Below, piece after piece: positions 37,552-50,107 of a DNA stretch of 64,000 nucleotides. Source of the stretch: Membranipora membranacea (Eukaryota; Bryozoa; Gymnolaemata; Cheilostomatida; Membraniporidae); assembly GCA_914767715.1 (NCBI GenBank), contig OU612066.1, forward strand, positions 27,440,283 to 27,504,282. Reading direction: 5' to 3'. Under the pieces are notes generated by a model, which searched no databases, was not told where the DNA came from, and saw only the letters and a list, made by a program, of their open reading frames with translations. The position numbers and the translations under genes were made by a program. The number at the start of each line of letters is the position of its first letter. Position 1 is the first letter of the stretch.

Positions 37552-37727
37552 TTGCTATTCCTGTCCGAGGAGGAGGCTTGAGATCTGCTGGATTTTCTCA
37601 GACCTGACTGTTTAGTGAAGAGAGGCCTGTTCATGAGCTCGTTAGATTTAGACTTGTATAAGAATCTCTCGTTAATCAGCTGTCTGATCTTAGTCACCCA
37701 GTTCTGCTTACAGTCCAAACTACCAGC
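37552..37727 (-). CDS. trio: trio exon 13: PH1 C-terminal helix and linker
   Basis: The exon is 176 nt, phase 0 in and phase 2 out. The acceptor is TTTATAG|GCT and the donor GCAA|GTAAGT. It encodes CKQNWVTKIRQLINER, the PH1 C-terminal helix (Trio NKQDWIKHIREVIQER), then a basic, Ser-rich linker. Residues 647-704. Confidence 0.95.
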
Positions 37728-38264
37728 CTATAAACCAGAAATACACAGTCAATAAAGTTCAACCTTGTTTGTAACTTATAACAACTGGTGCATAGATAAC
37801 TCTGTTTGATTCAGCATCACTTTCTTTGTTTGGTTTGTTATTGTTGTTGACCTTCCAAAGACACGAGAAAGTTTTTGTATTGCTGTTTTCTTTCATCACC
37901 GTGCCTGACACTTGCTTCACCCATCAAGATATATAATATGATATTATATATGTTTATGGTTTCATCACAATGAAAGTCTTGCAGGAAGCAAAAAAATTGA
38001 AATCTATGGTGCAACAAGATTTCTCTGAATTCCAAAACTGTCACAATCATGTCCATTAAAAAAAAAACTTCTTACTATTTCACAAATTTTCTGTTTTTCT
38101 CATATTCAAATAATCTTTCAGTACCACACACACAACAAAAAATAGAGAACCAAAAAAATAAGTATCAGAAGGAATTATATACTAGGGAATTGGCCATACT
38201 TTGTGAGGGGGGAAAACAGCAAAATGTGGTGAGGGGACATAAAAAAAGAGATAATATCACTCAC
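37728..38264. other. Intron between trio exons 12 and 13
   Basis: 537 bp of AT-rich intron; nothing recognised. Confidence 0.7.
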
Positions 38265-38369
38265 CCTGAGAATGATTTTAGTCTCTGACATGGTCGGTAC
38301 TGATCCGGTCCACAAAGCAAACTTGCATTGATCACCCTCTATGTGTTCTGTGACTCCGATCTCAGCAAT
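38265..38369 (-). CDS. trio: trio exon 12: PH1, central strands
   Basis: This exon has 35 codons, phase 0 to 0. The acceptor is TTTTGCAG|ATT and the donor AGG|GTGAGT. The peptide IAEIGVTEHIEGDQCKFALW matches Trio ELGVTEHVEGDPCKFALW. Residues 612-646. Confidence 0.97.
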
Positions 38370-38621
38370 CTGCAAAAAAAGCAAAACCGTAGGGTTAACA
38401 CTCATCTACAAGGGTGTTCTTGAAGTGCCAGCTTCCCATCGATAGGGAGCAATGTACTCTAAATAACTTCTGTAATAGTAGGTAATGTTTACTAAAAGAA
38501 TGCAAATGCAGACATACAATGCTATTAATCCAGGGCACTGTCTTCTAAATGCACATAAAAAGTCTAAATCAGTAACAGCAATAAAAAAGGTCTTCCGATA
38601 TTTTTTGGAAGTTGAACCTAC

Positions 38622-38879
38622 CAGTAATCTAGTCTTGTAGATATATTTAGTTTTGCCTGACTCGATCTGCTCCTTGGCGAAGACGACGCAATCCTCAAAT
38701 AAGAAGATTTGTCTCTCCCTGCCCTTCTTGATGATGTGCTTAGGATCCCATAGAGTGAATTTATCTTGAAGCAGAACTTCTCCCAATGCGAGCATATCTT
38801 CCTGGACGCCTTCTAGCATACTGAGATGCATAGCGTCATTAGCTTTCTTTGGCACAGACAACATAACATCCAAACCATC
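38622..38879 (-). CDS. trio: trio exon 11: end of DH1 and start of PH1
   Basis: This exon has 86 codons, phase 0 to 0. The acceptor is GTTTCAG|GAT and the donor CTG|GTAGGT. VMLSVPKKANDAMHLSMLEG closes DH1, including the ANDAMH helix that contacts switch 2. LLQDKFTLWDPKHIIKKGRE and IFLFEDCVVFAKE form the first PH1 strands. It ends KYIYKTRLL. Residues 526-611. Confidence 0.98.
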
Positions 38880-39237
38880 CTGAAACAAACAAATTATTAG
38901 TTGAAATATGCAAAAGATGATTTCAGAATTATAATTTAGTTATGGCACATGACAGTAGATATCAGTTGTTGGCAGATGTTCAACTTTATATTTGACAGTT
39001 CTCATGGGCTGTTAGTCGAGTGTATTTTTTTATTGTGGGAACATTAAATACCGGAGCGATAAAGCTAGTTCTAAGAAGCCCTATCCCATGTGTTAATCCG
39101 AATCTAGCTCACGAATTCTAAATATAGCTCCAAGCGGCCCATGTGTTCGAGAGTTTAATCCCACAGCCCTCTAATTTACAGAAAGAAGTTAGTGTATTCT
39201 ATTGTACTATTCGGCGAGTAGTTAGTAATTATCTTAC

Positions 39238-39372
39238 CTTAATTTCACCCTTGCCTTCATCGCAGCAGGCCATGAGGTCTTTTAGTAGAAGCTGATATTT
39301 GGTGATACGCTGTACTGGTTTGATGAGGTAACTTTGTAGTGAGTCGTTCAGCTCATGTTTATTTTGTACTCT
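39238..39372 (-). CDS. trio: trio exon 10: DH1, conserved region 3
   Basis: This exon has 45 codons, phase 0 to 0. The acceptor is GTTACAG|AGA and the donor AAG|GTAAGA. It contains [20 protein letters not shown], the most conserved DH signature (the GTPase-binding helix), then [10 protein letters not shown]. Residues 481-525. Confidence 0.98.
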
Positions 39373-39739
39373 CTGTAACAGGAGAGAGAAAGGGGAGTTA
39401 GTTATTCATGAGAACCAGGTCAACGCAAATTATACAAATGCTCCATGTGACAATGACGAATTGTCAGAGCACTGTTGCCAAATATGTGCCACCATAAATA
39501 ACCTAGCTTCTGATTTTCTGAATCCTCTTAAGCAACAACTACTTGAGGTTTGTCAGATTAAATGAGGTGGCAAACTAAAAACAATATTCCATGAAAAGTT
39601 TGAACAGAGATGTGCCAAGACAAGGTAATACTGCGTAACGCTAGAGAATTCAGAGCCAACAAAACATAACAAGAGTATTTATGTTTTTGGATGGACAGGA
39701 TGAGAATTAAAATATTGATTCTAGGAAATAGTTACTTAC

Positions 39740-39899
39740 ATCAAAGTAGTCTCCGGCCTGAGACATGAGAAGTTTGGACGATTCTGTTTTGTTGATACAG
39801 TACGTTACATACATAGAGAATTTCTCAGCCCAGGTGACAAAGTTGTGGCCAACATCTTCCGGTAATGATTCGTACTTTTCGAGCTCTTGTAAAAATGTG
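39740..39899 (-). CDS. trio: trio exon 9: DH1, middle
   Basis: The exon is 160 nt, one-base entry, exit phase 0. The acceptor is CCTTGTAG|C and the donor GAT|GTAAGT. The peptide [19 protein letters not shown] then [11 protein letters not shown] and QAGDYFD follows Trio FLKELEKYEQLPEDVGHCF, FQMYVTYCKNK, HAGSYFD. Residues 427-480. Confidence 0.98.
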
Positions 39900-40456
39900 C
39901 TACAAGGGAGATGAAAGCAGTTGAAATATGAGTGTATGAAACAGCAAGGCACTTGATGATTTGATAAATGGAGAAGGAAAATCAAATCAAATCATGACAG
40001 TAATGGCAGTGAAATCATGCCAAGAACCTTCAAAATTCAGTCCAAAGTGATTTCAGAAAAACTGGATTATAATTATAACATAGTGATTCCCCAGTCAGAT
40101 GCATTCCATTCCTAGCTAGTCAATCAGGAACTGGTTGCATATGTTTTGTAACATAAAATCTGAACTTTGCTTCATTCTGATAATTTTGTGATGTTTAGTA
40201 CAGATATTTGGTTACTTGGAGAGGGCTCGTATCAGGATACACGATTATCTTAGACAGCACAATCCCTGGATATTCTGGGAAGATGGGGAATGTCTGCACA
40301 ATGAATGGGGAAGTTTCTGCAACCCTCAGCCAATCAGCTTCTCTATCAGGTCATCATAACAAGGAAAACTTTGGCATCGTTTTGATATTTTGTTTTTGTG
40401 GTCAGTTTCCTGAATTGCGTCGTTTTGCAACAAGTAGCTTCTCAAACAAAACTCAC
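39900..40456. other. Intron between trio exons 8 and 9
   Basis: 557 bp; nothing recognised. The neighbouring introns 38880-39237 and 39373-39739 are equally plain. Confidence 0.7.
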
Positions 40457-40636
40457 TTTTTATGGAACTGATGAATTTCTTCAATATTGCCGAAGATGAT
40501 ATTGTGATGGCCGACAATCCCGGCTGGCAGTTCTGATTCGGGAGCATTCTTCATCTCCTTGAGATAGTAGTTGATGCATTCTTCGAGATCTTTGACATAG
40601 GCACGCTCGGTCTGCAGAAGTTCGGCCATTATAAAC
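40457..40636 (-). CDS. trio: trio exon 8: DH1 (GEF1), N-terminal third
   Basis: The exon is 180 nt, entry with one base, exit phase 2. The acceptor is CCCCGCAG|G and the donor AAAA|GTGAGT. The peptide starts [20 protein letters not shown], the conserved region 1 of DH domains (Trio FIMAELIQTEKAYVRDLREC), including the glutamate that contacts switch 1 of the GTPase in this family. It ends with [13 protein letters not shown]. Residues 367-426. Confidence 0.98.
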
Positions 40637-41357
40637 CTGCGGGGGAAAAAAATGAAGCATGAGAACGTTTAATAGTAGGACAGTAAGGACAGCAAAAGAC
40701 AGTGCTTTTTTTGCTTATAAAAACAGTGCTTCTTGGTTCATCATAGGTACACCCTCTTTATTTTCAAATTGTCACAATGTTATTTTTTGTAAATAGGAAC
40801 TATTCTTAGGGTGATTTACAATACCCATATCCATTAGAGGTTTCCATCTAAATACCACATAATGTCCATGATCTTACCCACAATGTTAATTTGGTTACCC
40901 CAAGGTAGGCAGTAGTAAATTTGGCAGTGAGTCACCCTATCATGTTTTTGGAGGTGCTCTCTGACCAGGTATGATTAATTGGTGAATTTGATATTCACAG
41001 CTCATTAGGTATATCATGATATCCCGATTCCAGTTGTGGGTTGGCTATAGGCTGACATAATTACACCCTGCTCATGTTTAATCTGATAGTGACAAGGCCG
41101 TCTCAGACCTAATCCTGCCACAAATCTTGAGAAAGACACAATGGCTCTCATTTGTCTTATGGTGTAATGTGTCAGTCATTAATCTCTTAATGACTTTTTT
41201 AATGAGCAGATCAGAATATAAGAATCAAGACCCAACACAGCTTTCAGCTCAGTATATCAGAAGTCAGGGCTGCCTTATTAGGAGTTATGCCCCTTTATGA
41301 AAGGGCTCAGGGCTGCGTCATTAGGAGTTATGCCCCTTTATTGAAGGGAAAACTTAC
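40637..41357. other. Intron between trio exons 7 and 8
   Basis: 721 bp. Contains a 43-bp tandem duplication (41264-41348) beside the exon 7 donor; otherwise plain. Confidence 0.7.
41264..41348 (+). repeat. 43-bp tandem duplication
   Basis: The unit TCAGGGCTGC..TTAGGAGTTATGCCCCTTTA..GAAGGG occurs twice (from 41264 and from 41307) with a few differences. It ends 9 bp from the exon 7 splice donor. Confidence 0.9.
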
Positions 41358-41638
41358 TCTCGTTTTCTGGCAGATTTACGTTTCTCTTCGTTCAGTTCTC
41401 GGTGTTGTAGTTTCTCTTTATGACTGCTGCTGCTCATATCGGTAGCACTACTTCTCCTGTTCTGTATACCCAGAGTCTGCTCTAACTGTCTCTTATAAGT
41501 GTCCATCTTCTTACTGAACTCTTTGTGTTTATTATCTACAGCGGTGACCCACTGCTGGATGCTGCCGCTGTGTGGCTGCTCGTGATCGACCATGCCGCTG
41601 GCCATCTCTCTGAGATACACAACTCTGTCAGCATTTTC
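41358..41638 (-). CDS. trio: trio exon 7: end of spectrin region and approach to DH1
   Basis: The exon is 281 nt, phase 0 in and phase 2 out. The acceptor is CTTTCAG|GAA and the donor GAGA|GTAAGT. It encodes the helix with QQWVTAVDNKHKEFSKKM (Trio KKWVTAVDKRYRDFSLRM), a Ser-rich linker, and HRELNEEKRKSARKR, the conserved entry to DH1 (Trio HELNEEKRKSARRKE). A 43-bp tandem duplication sits 9 bp past the donor. Confidence 0.97.
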
Positions 41639-42208
41639 CTGAAAGGAAATCAGAAGAAAACTTATCAGCAATTGAAAACCCATTATTTAGGTGCAGGACG
41701 ACCAATTTGCAGGCCCTAAAGTTTTAAATCACCATCAATTTCAAGTGATTTGATGTCAATTTAATCAAAGAACAGCATTACTGCATTGTACAAGGCTGTG
41801 AGAATAGCTGATAACAGGTTATAAGAGACAATCAGAGACAATAAAATAGTACTTTCCCATATAAATATTTATAACATAACTAGTTCACTGATTGCAGCAA
41901 TATTTCTTCAGTGCACAATCAGGTACAGTAATAATACTAGATAATAGACTGTAGCTACATGGAAATGAGCCATTGAGATTTGATATATACCTGAACATGA
42001 CTCTAGATATTAAGTGTCTTATAAGGATGTATGTGGGCAACAGCATAAATCAGATACCTACAAGGCAGTAACTTACCTTTTTAACCAGTCACAGCCCTCA
42101 TAAATACATGTCATAAGTAATGTTCACCTACCTTTGCTTCCAGCCAAAGACCTGACTTGGTATTTACTCTTTATGTACATACAAGTTATTCTGGGTTACT
42201 GTACTTAC

Positions 42209-42352
42209 CTTATTTACGATGCGTAGGTTGTATGCACTTGTACTATGAAGTTTGGATAGTTTATGGTATTTTTGATATCGTATTGGTATGTTGATGGAAT
42301 GACTTAGTGATGAGCAGTAAAGTGAAGAACTGAAGTTGATTTGAGCCCTCAT
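42209..42352 (-). CDS. trio: trio candidate alternative first exon upstream of DH1 (48-residue leader)
   Basis: An ATG at 42352 in strong context (TCACCATGA) opens 48 codons, beginning MRAQINFSSS and ending YNLRIVNK, then an excellent donor AAG|GTAAGT at 42208-42203. Exit phase 0 agrees with the entry phase of exon 7, so a transcript starting here would encode a short leader plus the end of the last spectrin repeat, GEF1 and everything downstream, without the Sec14 and spectrin part. A double CCAAT sequence lies about 150 bp upstream. The leader is Ser/Tyr/basic-rich and unrecognised. The frame stays open upstream of the ATG, but no ATG-type start lies there. Confidence 0.5.
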
Positions 42353-45300
42353 GGTGAGACGGTGAGAAAGTAGCAGAAAGGGACCAGCCCTCCTAAGTAA
42401 GAGATGTTCAGATGTGGAATGAGCAACAGGTGGACCAGCCACTGTGCTAGGAACTAAGAGACTGAGATAAGATAGTCAAAGTATCGCTGCCTGTGATTGG
42501 CCAATCCAAGATTACGGTCAGCATCTGATTGACAGCTAATAGGAATGTTATTTTTTATTTCCTTCAGTTTCCTGTCATAATTGTCAGTGATATAAGCAAT
42601 GTGGGTACAGTCATATATCACCACAAAGACACGAGGGCGCTGACGTAGCAGTGTGTCAGGCTTTCTAATTCGCTGACTCATCAGGAATCAGAGAGTGATA
42701 CCCTGGTTTACGTTGTGTACTGGTCGTGTCAGCACATAATTACTTTATATGGGGTCGGCAGGTCTTAATCATAAAGCTATGTCCAAGAGGCTGCTGTCAA
42801 CTTTTTATTAGGATGTGCCAATAAAAATTTTGTACCCTATTACAGTCTGCAAAAATGTAAACAATGGCTATTTTTCTGCCGAGCGTGAGATTCATTGATA
42901 TAACTGGGGCCTAAACAGGTTGGTTGTCCTGAGGGCACAACTCTGGTTACTGTAGCATACTTAGAATGTAGCAAATGAGCAGCCATTGTTGTGATCAGGC
43001 AGGTTACAATCCAGCCCAAAGTTTGAGTCAGCCGCAAGTGGAGTGTGACACAGCAAGAAGACCGTTACACAGATCAAAGACAACTGAAGGGGCTTAAACA
43101 GGTCAAGTCATATAAACTGTTTAGACGTTTTGACGTTGAGAGCGTCACAAATTACAGGCCTTGTATTTTGTAATACCGTGACACAGTTGTAGCCTTACAC
43201 CGAGTACAGATTACAGCTAAGATAATTAAGGGACAAGTTGGTCCCCACCTAATAATTAGCGAGACGCTGATTAACCGTATTTGGTGAATGTTTCAGAAAG
43301 TTTCAGAAAATCTTTGCCGCCATCTCGTCATACATGGCACATGGGATCAAGTGAGGTTAAAAGTATAAAAGACTTCAATGATTGAACTTTATTACATATG
43401 AAAATGTGCCACCACACCCAAGTCAATAGGAGCAACTGATTTTACTCTGATTTGTATTAATTTATTCCTATGCTTTGAAGTATTAGCTAATCCTCTCCTA
43501 ACACTCTCCATAATAAAGCAGCAAAAGTTGCCGCTGTGTCAAAGTGGGTGATACTTTGATACAAAGTCGGCTATCATGAAATTTGATAAATTGAGGTTTT
43601 CCGGCAGGACATCGATAGTTCACTACAGATAAATTTACATATATGGCTTCAATGACAGCCAAGTTCTGGTAACATTAGACATTCAAAATACTACAGCTGT
43701 GGGTGGGAAAGGTATACCATATCCTGTCTTGAGAAAAAAGCGCTTTTATCTTGCTGCGGTAAACGTACAACCCTTACAAAACCAAACTCATTCATAAACG
43801 CAAACAGTTCTCACAAACTACTCTGAAATTATGAATGGACATGAGATTGAGAATCATATTGGGGTTAAGGAGCAGTAATTGGCCATTGATGAAATCCCCT
43901 TAATAAGCTGTGATTTGGTGTGGCAATTCTGCCTCTTGCATGATACAAGACAGGTAATTACTGCTCATTATTGGTTCCTGTGCCGCTGTAGGACCGAAAT
44001 TTGAGAACATCATCACCAGCTTTTCAAATCACAAACAATATTGTTTTGTCTGAGTTCAATGATTGGGCCTGTAGTTCAACAAGAGGGGGATGACTTATAA
44101 CAGTTTACTAAACAAAGATGATTCATGAGAGCCTCATCCAAAATAACATGGCAAGGTCTGATATCTCAACAAATCAGCTCAGGGCTGGCTCAATAGCAGG
44201 TTTCAAATCCTTGAGACTCTACCAGGCTGTAACAGTCTAATCCATGAGAGAATGCACATTATTGTTATTTACTCCCAATTTAAAGAGTAAATATGAATGC
44301 CTTGAGCCATCCATTATTCACTGGCACACTCAAAATTTTGTAACATTTACACAAACTTATGGGCAGACAAAGAATAAATCTGACATCAAAGTGAGTGTGA
44401 TTTCGTTGCTATATTTCACAGTGACTGTCCAATCTATTACTAATACTGGGCTCAGGGTTTAGAAATGGCCATTATAACTGCGATGTTTTCTTAGCATTTG
44501 GATTACTACAACTGGGGCCCAAGACACAGATATGGTTATTACTTTACAGGGATGAGCACAGCTGCAGAGCCCCTATCACAACACTGTGGGTTTGTTTGCA
44601 AACATCCTAACATCACAAGCAATAAAACATCTTCTCTCGGTGCAGCAATTAAATAGAAATTGGATTTTGAGTGTGGCTTTTATATCTATATAGATATTTT
44701 GAATGATAAATTTGTAATCAATAAACTTTCTCTCAGTTCATTGTTGTAATTAAGTCAGCACTGGCCTCGCTGTCGGGTTCACTGGCTCTCAGGTGACCTT
44801 TCACAATGTGTTTGCTTTTCGGATTCACAAATTAAATGCATATAATTTAGATCTATGTACACAGTACTGAATTTCCTCGCAGCCCAAACTAACTATATCG
44901 TTTCCTCTCCCACGAACTAGCGAGTATAGGTGGATATGGAATTTGGCGACTCAGTCGACTCAGTCAACTCATTTGCAAGTCAATTACTTATACCACTCCA
45001 AAACAGTGGGCGAATCCCGAGACAAAGATTACAGCAACATCTATCATCTTTCCAGCCATTTTAACAATTACTGCTACTAAAAACAATTTTTTTACAACCC
45101 ATCATTACCATCAGTCTTAAAACAACCACAAAACTGTATTTCATTTAGCACTGAGTAATTTATGTCTTATTTCATGTGGTTGGGGCTTGACTTTTTTTCC
45201 ATCTTGCAGTCTGCAAAGAGCCTAGATATGAAATTTTCTGAATTTGAGACAGTCTTGCAGTCTAAGGGTCGGTTTTAATGACTGAACTTTTCAGATTATC

Positions 45301-47693
45301 CTGCAGAGAGGTTCATTGCATGCTTTTAAAAACCCCTCAGGCCCTGGCTGTCTATAACTCTATAATCAATTGGCGATCAAAAACTTAATGGGATGATATT
45401 TTGTTAGATCGATAATAAAAAAATGTGGTAATCATATTTTGCTACTTCAGTCTGAACAAAGTAATAATAGGATTTGCCAGTCACTGTCCGATTTATTATC
45501 TAAGAGTTGGTGCCAAAAACTCTGTATCTGGTCATCAGACAGGGTATGAGCTGCTGCAGTTTAGACTGGACCCCAAAGGAAGGAGAAGAAGGGATCGGGT
45601 CACAAAAAATGACACATAAATATGTATGAAATGCCAAAATATCAGATCATGTGCCCTGAAGTTGGGGAAAATCTTTGAAAATATGACAATTGGCATGTGA
45701 TTCGCTATAGTTTTTACTCAAGCATATATCACAATCCAATAAGCGCTGCTGAAACTTTTAAAAGAAAGCTATGGTTTTTGGATTGTCAGTGTAAATCTAT
45801 GGGTTTTCTTCTGAAGGGTGCGGGCTGTGTGCTTCCACTTGCTGATGAGTATTTCTAATAGAATCAAACGTGTAGTAGCTGTTTACATTTTCCAAAGAGG
45901 TCAAAGAAAATTTTGAACCTCTCAGTATTTCGGTGAAAGGTAAAGGTGTTAAAATTACACTTTCAAGTGTTCATGTGGCCTAAGCTCGTGTGAAAGAATG
46001 CAATTTGAGCTGATTCGTGAGAATTTGGTCATGATTCTGCTTTGTGTATGGCATGTTGTAAGATGCCACAAATAGTTAGAAGCCCTAATACTTTTCACTA
46101 AAATAGCTGTATTTGGAAAATTTTGGTGCATGATTTTAGATACCCAGGCGGTCCAAAATAACTGCAACTATCACACGCTCTACATTCTGGATTAGAGGCG
46201 CAGTAACAGCACTTCAAGGTTTCATCAAATTATTTCTGGTTTACCCTAATCCAGATCAGATCGGATTATCCGACACCACCTCATTTGATGCACCTTATCG
46301 AATTATGATAAGGATACTCTATAGTATATGGTTATATACCATAATTCAGTATCAACGTTATGAAATACACTTGTAGAGTCAATGGGGTAATCAGAATTAT
46401 ATTAAAATTCCATCTGTTATGATATTCAGGCTGTCCAGCGACACAACAAGGCTGAGCACTGATGTGATAGTATTCAGCAAGACGATAAAATAATCAGATT
46501 TTATTACTACGCCTTCATAATCCTGACAGAAATATGATGGGTGACACAGTGGGATTTAGCTGGGCGTTAGAGTATGGACAAACCCACAACAATTATCAAG
46601 AGCACCTCAAAGACAACCTCTTTATACATTAGCACACCTCCCTTCCTATTTTTAGTTCACAATGTTGGACATCTCAAGTGCTTTTTGTTCAGGAGCCCAG
46701 TAAATATTTGTATACAATTAAAAGTGAAAGTGCCCCGAAAATCAAAACAGCTACCTGTCATTACCATGGCGAGGATGACACAAGGTCGCTCGTTCAACTG
46801 TCGCTACTTGTGTGTGACACTTGCAAAGAGGTGGCAGGGGTCAGTGTTAAATATTTGCTTCTAGGCGCATTCCTTTCAGTCTACTGTACGCAGTTACAAT
46901 AACTGAACTTTGTCAAGTAGTAGAGGATTGAATTAATGTGAGAGGACTGGGTGATATTATAGCCTACACAGGACTGCCTAATAGGATAGGACAGCCCCGC
47001 TGAGCAGGCATGTAATACTAGCAGTGACCTGTCCTAAAAATAGAGCCAGTGGCCAATATGAGGGCATAAAAAATATTGTGTGTGAATTTTTTTAGAATCA
47101 GATAAGGAAAAGTTTGCACTTGCCTTGCAATTCAGGGAATGGCCAGGAAGCACCTAGTCACTGGGTGAAGCTAAGATGTTTTTGTTTTGCAGGTTTGTAA
47201 CACAATGATGATCAGATAATTAGAGTCAATGAGCAATGATTATGATTTGGAATCAGAGTAAATCGAGATCAGAGCTTAATGAGGGAGAACTGAGATCGGT
47301 ACCGCACTGACTTATGAATGTTGAGTTGAAATCGGATGAAGTGAAACTCATAAACAAGTTCAAAACGTCATTGACATGAATGGCTAATCTCTTCAACTTG
47401 TTGATTCTTAGTTATCGCTTCATTTTGATGCTGTTTTGAAGAGATAATTTTGACCAAACATTACCTTTGATTTAGGAGACAGTTGTTGGTCGCATCGAGG
47501 GTGGAGACTACGTACCACATCATATGAAAAGTACACAGAACTGGAAATGACATCAGTTTCAAACCAAAATCATTTGATTTATAACCCACCAACCTAATTT
47601 ACATCTTCCATTACTTAGTTTGACCTAACATCCTGAAATTAATGTCAGAAGAAGTGGAGCAAAAATAAACTTATGTTTTGACCAGCGGCTCAC
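42353..47693. other. Intron between trio exons 6 and 7 (upstream part)
   Basis: AT-rich intron, 6.1 kb in total with the part below 42209. Its lower end holds the candidate alternative first exon and CCAAT palindrome. I saw no other gene; short plus-strand frames (for example 46574-46902) overlap each other and look like chance. Confidence 0.65.
42496..42505. promoter_or_regulatory. Double CCAAT-box palindrome upstream of alternative first exon
   Basis: ATTGGCCAAT is two overlapping CCAAT boxes on opposite strands (core of NF-Y sites), 144 bp upstream of the ATG at 42352. It supports, but does not prove, a promoter for the short DH1-containing isoform. Confidence 0.35.
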
Positions 47694-47819
47694 CTTTGCT
47701 TGCTGATCTATAAATTGCCTGTGTTCCTCCAGCAGCCTCTCAGCTTCTTCCTGGTCACCTGAGTTATGGTGATGGGTGGATAGGTACACCTCCCCAACAT
47801 CACGTATCCATTCAATAGC
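47694..47819 (-). CDS. trio: trio exon 6: last spectrin repeat, first part
   Basis: This exon has 42 codons, phase 0 to 0. The acceptor is TTTTTAG|GCT and the donor AAG|GTGAGC. The peptide AIEWIRDVGEVYLSTHHHN followed by a Glu-rich helix (EEAERLLEEHRQF) matches Trio IEWIKNVGEVYLSTH and LLKEHEEF. It is the common acceptor for two in-frame upstream partners: exon 5 and the giant leader exon. Residues 232-273. Confidence 0.97.
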
Positions 47820-50107
47820 CTAAAAATAAGGAAGAAACTATACAATACATAGAACAGGCAAGTGCGGCTCACACTAAAACCGAGAAATAAATCAGCCATT
47901 ATTAATGAGATATGACCACATAATTGTCCCCATTTCAGGAGATTAACCAAAGAACTATGACTACAGAAGGTAACCTGTCAGCCTACACTAGAATAACATC
48001 ACGGATGCCGCTCCTTCCTTGAATATTTCTCATATATTTGCACAGCAAACCAGCCAAAGCCGGCAGTGCATAATTTTACATCAAGTGGTGACGCATGAGA
48101 ATGGCTAAGCATGTGCCGACAAAAAAGACTTATCTGAGTATTGGTAATAGAAACCATAAATATGTGTACATATTCATATGAAGTCAATGAGACTCAGAGA
48201 GGTAGTACCGAGATAGTACCGTGGGGATGGGTGTGAAGTCAGTAAGATAAGAAGGAAGAAGGGGGGGGGGGGTATGAGTTTACATAAAGAAGATAACAGC
48301 ATTTTGAATAATGTCTGTTCTCAAGTGACTCATTTGTAGTTATTGGGTCTGGAATTGTCCATTTCACTAAGTTGGGGTTGGTAGCGGAAAGCCACCAATG
48401 CCTGAGATATAACAGCTTAGGATCTTGTGCTACGTTATATCAGGTCTCCGAGGTGACTCATTTGAAGCTAGCTGAGGCATCGATTGTTTTAGAGAACTTG
48501 CATGACAAAAAATCAAAGATCACAGAGTCAAACAATGTTGCATATGCTGCAAAACCTATCAAATTGATAGCTTTGACTTGCAAATGACAGATTCTTTCAG
48601 ATTGCTGTCAAGATCACTAAGAAGGAAATCTAGCATGTTTGAAGTGTACTTTGTATATAGAGGAGAGCTTGTTGTAGTCGAAGGAGGGAGATATAAGCAG
48701 TTGAGCAGAGAGCTATTATAGACGTTTTATCTACTTCTAAGTTCTATGGTTGATTAAGTGAGACAGATGTAAAGATATTTGATATGTTTGCTCAGGTTTA
48801 ACATCAGTGTAAGATGAGACAGATTCATGATAGACCATAAAACCTACTCCGAAATCATGTTTGTGTTTGGGCTGCTTTCCATAAACCCTATCCTTTTTGC
48901 AAAGCAAGTAAGGCTATGGGTATTAAAATGGCACATACTTGAAATATTGTGACATCCCAAACAAACTGTCTGATAACATTATGAGTGTTTTTGCTGTCGC
49001 AGGTTAGGACTGTCCACCAAATTTTAACCCCTAAACATGCCAATATTCAATTGTCATATTTTGGCCATTTATCTCAAGGGTTCTTCCTGAGCAACCCAAC
49101 TTAAGTAGCATTCTAAATTTCTAAGTTTACGCAATGAACCTTTTTCATAACAATGCCAGTAGGTTAGAATGTCGTTTGTTGACTTTTTGTTTTGTTTTCT
49201 ATGAGTTATTTAGTGAGTATACAAAGGAGCAAATTCCTATGGAGATTCCTTATAGACAGAGATTTGATGTCTGAGGGGCTTATTATGCCAGTACATCAGA
49301 TAAGCAGTATAAGAATGGAGCGTTCATAATGTCAATGCTAATTAGAAACTTAAATTTCAACATCAGCCAAGCCGAGTCAAGCCAATGAGGGCTTGTCAAA
49401 CGAGATGAGTGATAGCGGCATGTTAAGTGGTAAACTGAGATTTATCGTCTGTGACCAATCTAGGAGATTTTTCAGGTCAAACGAGAAGTTGAAACCTGGC
49501 ACTGATAAGAAACCTCTCGGGACATGAGATTGAGGTACAAAGTAGAGTCAGGAAACACGTAACTGGAGACTAAAACTAGTGTTGTCTAATCTTGTTTACA
49601 GAGGAATAAACATGATAATGCATGTCAAGATAAAGCTAAGATGATGACGCAGCCCCAGCGACAAAGACCAGATACTCAAATTTTAGGTGCATTTTTTGAT
49701 GTCTTAATGTCTTTGCATCTTCCCTTCGCCTGGCATCTGGGGTGACGACCCTAGGGATGAATGTGTTTAGCCTGTGATTCCGCTTGAGCTGTTTTGTTAC
49801 AGTACATTAGTCAACTGAATTATTTATAGTGTTATAATAAAGTTATTCGTAATAGGGTTGTGAATAGCTAATGAACATTGTATAACAGTATTAAGCAGCT
49901 GTTGTGGAATTTCTGATTGCATGACGTACAATAGAGAAAGGTATGTAAGACAAAAGGAAGGGCATGACAGTGCTGACAAATTGGATAAGAAGTATTTCAA
50001 ACAAGGGCGTCTGATTGGGTTATTAATTATCCCCCACCCAAGCTAATAATTTTGACAATGTGATCTATTCTCCAAGGCTATGAGTGATGACTAGGTAGGG
50101 TACACAC
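47820..50107. other. Intron between giant alternative exon and trio exon 6
   Basis: 2.3 kb of AT-rich sequence with a G12 run at 48261-48272; nothing else recognised. Confidence 0.7.

Noticed and set aside
42353-42442. Longer form of the DH1-proximal leader starting at 42442
   Set aside because: It would begin with GTG. The first ATG with a good context is at 42352.
46574-46902. Two overlapping plus-strand frames of 74-96 codons
   Set aside because: No recognisable domain, no splice context, overlapping in different frames inside an intron; likely chance.
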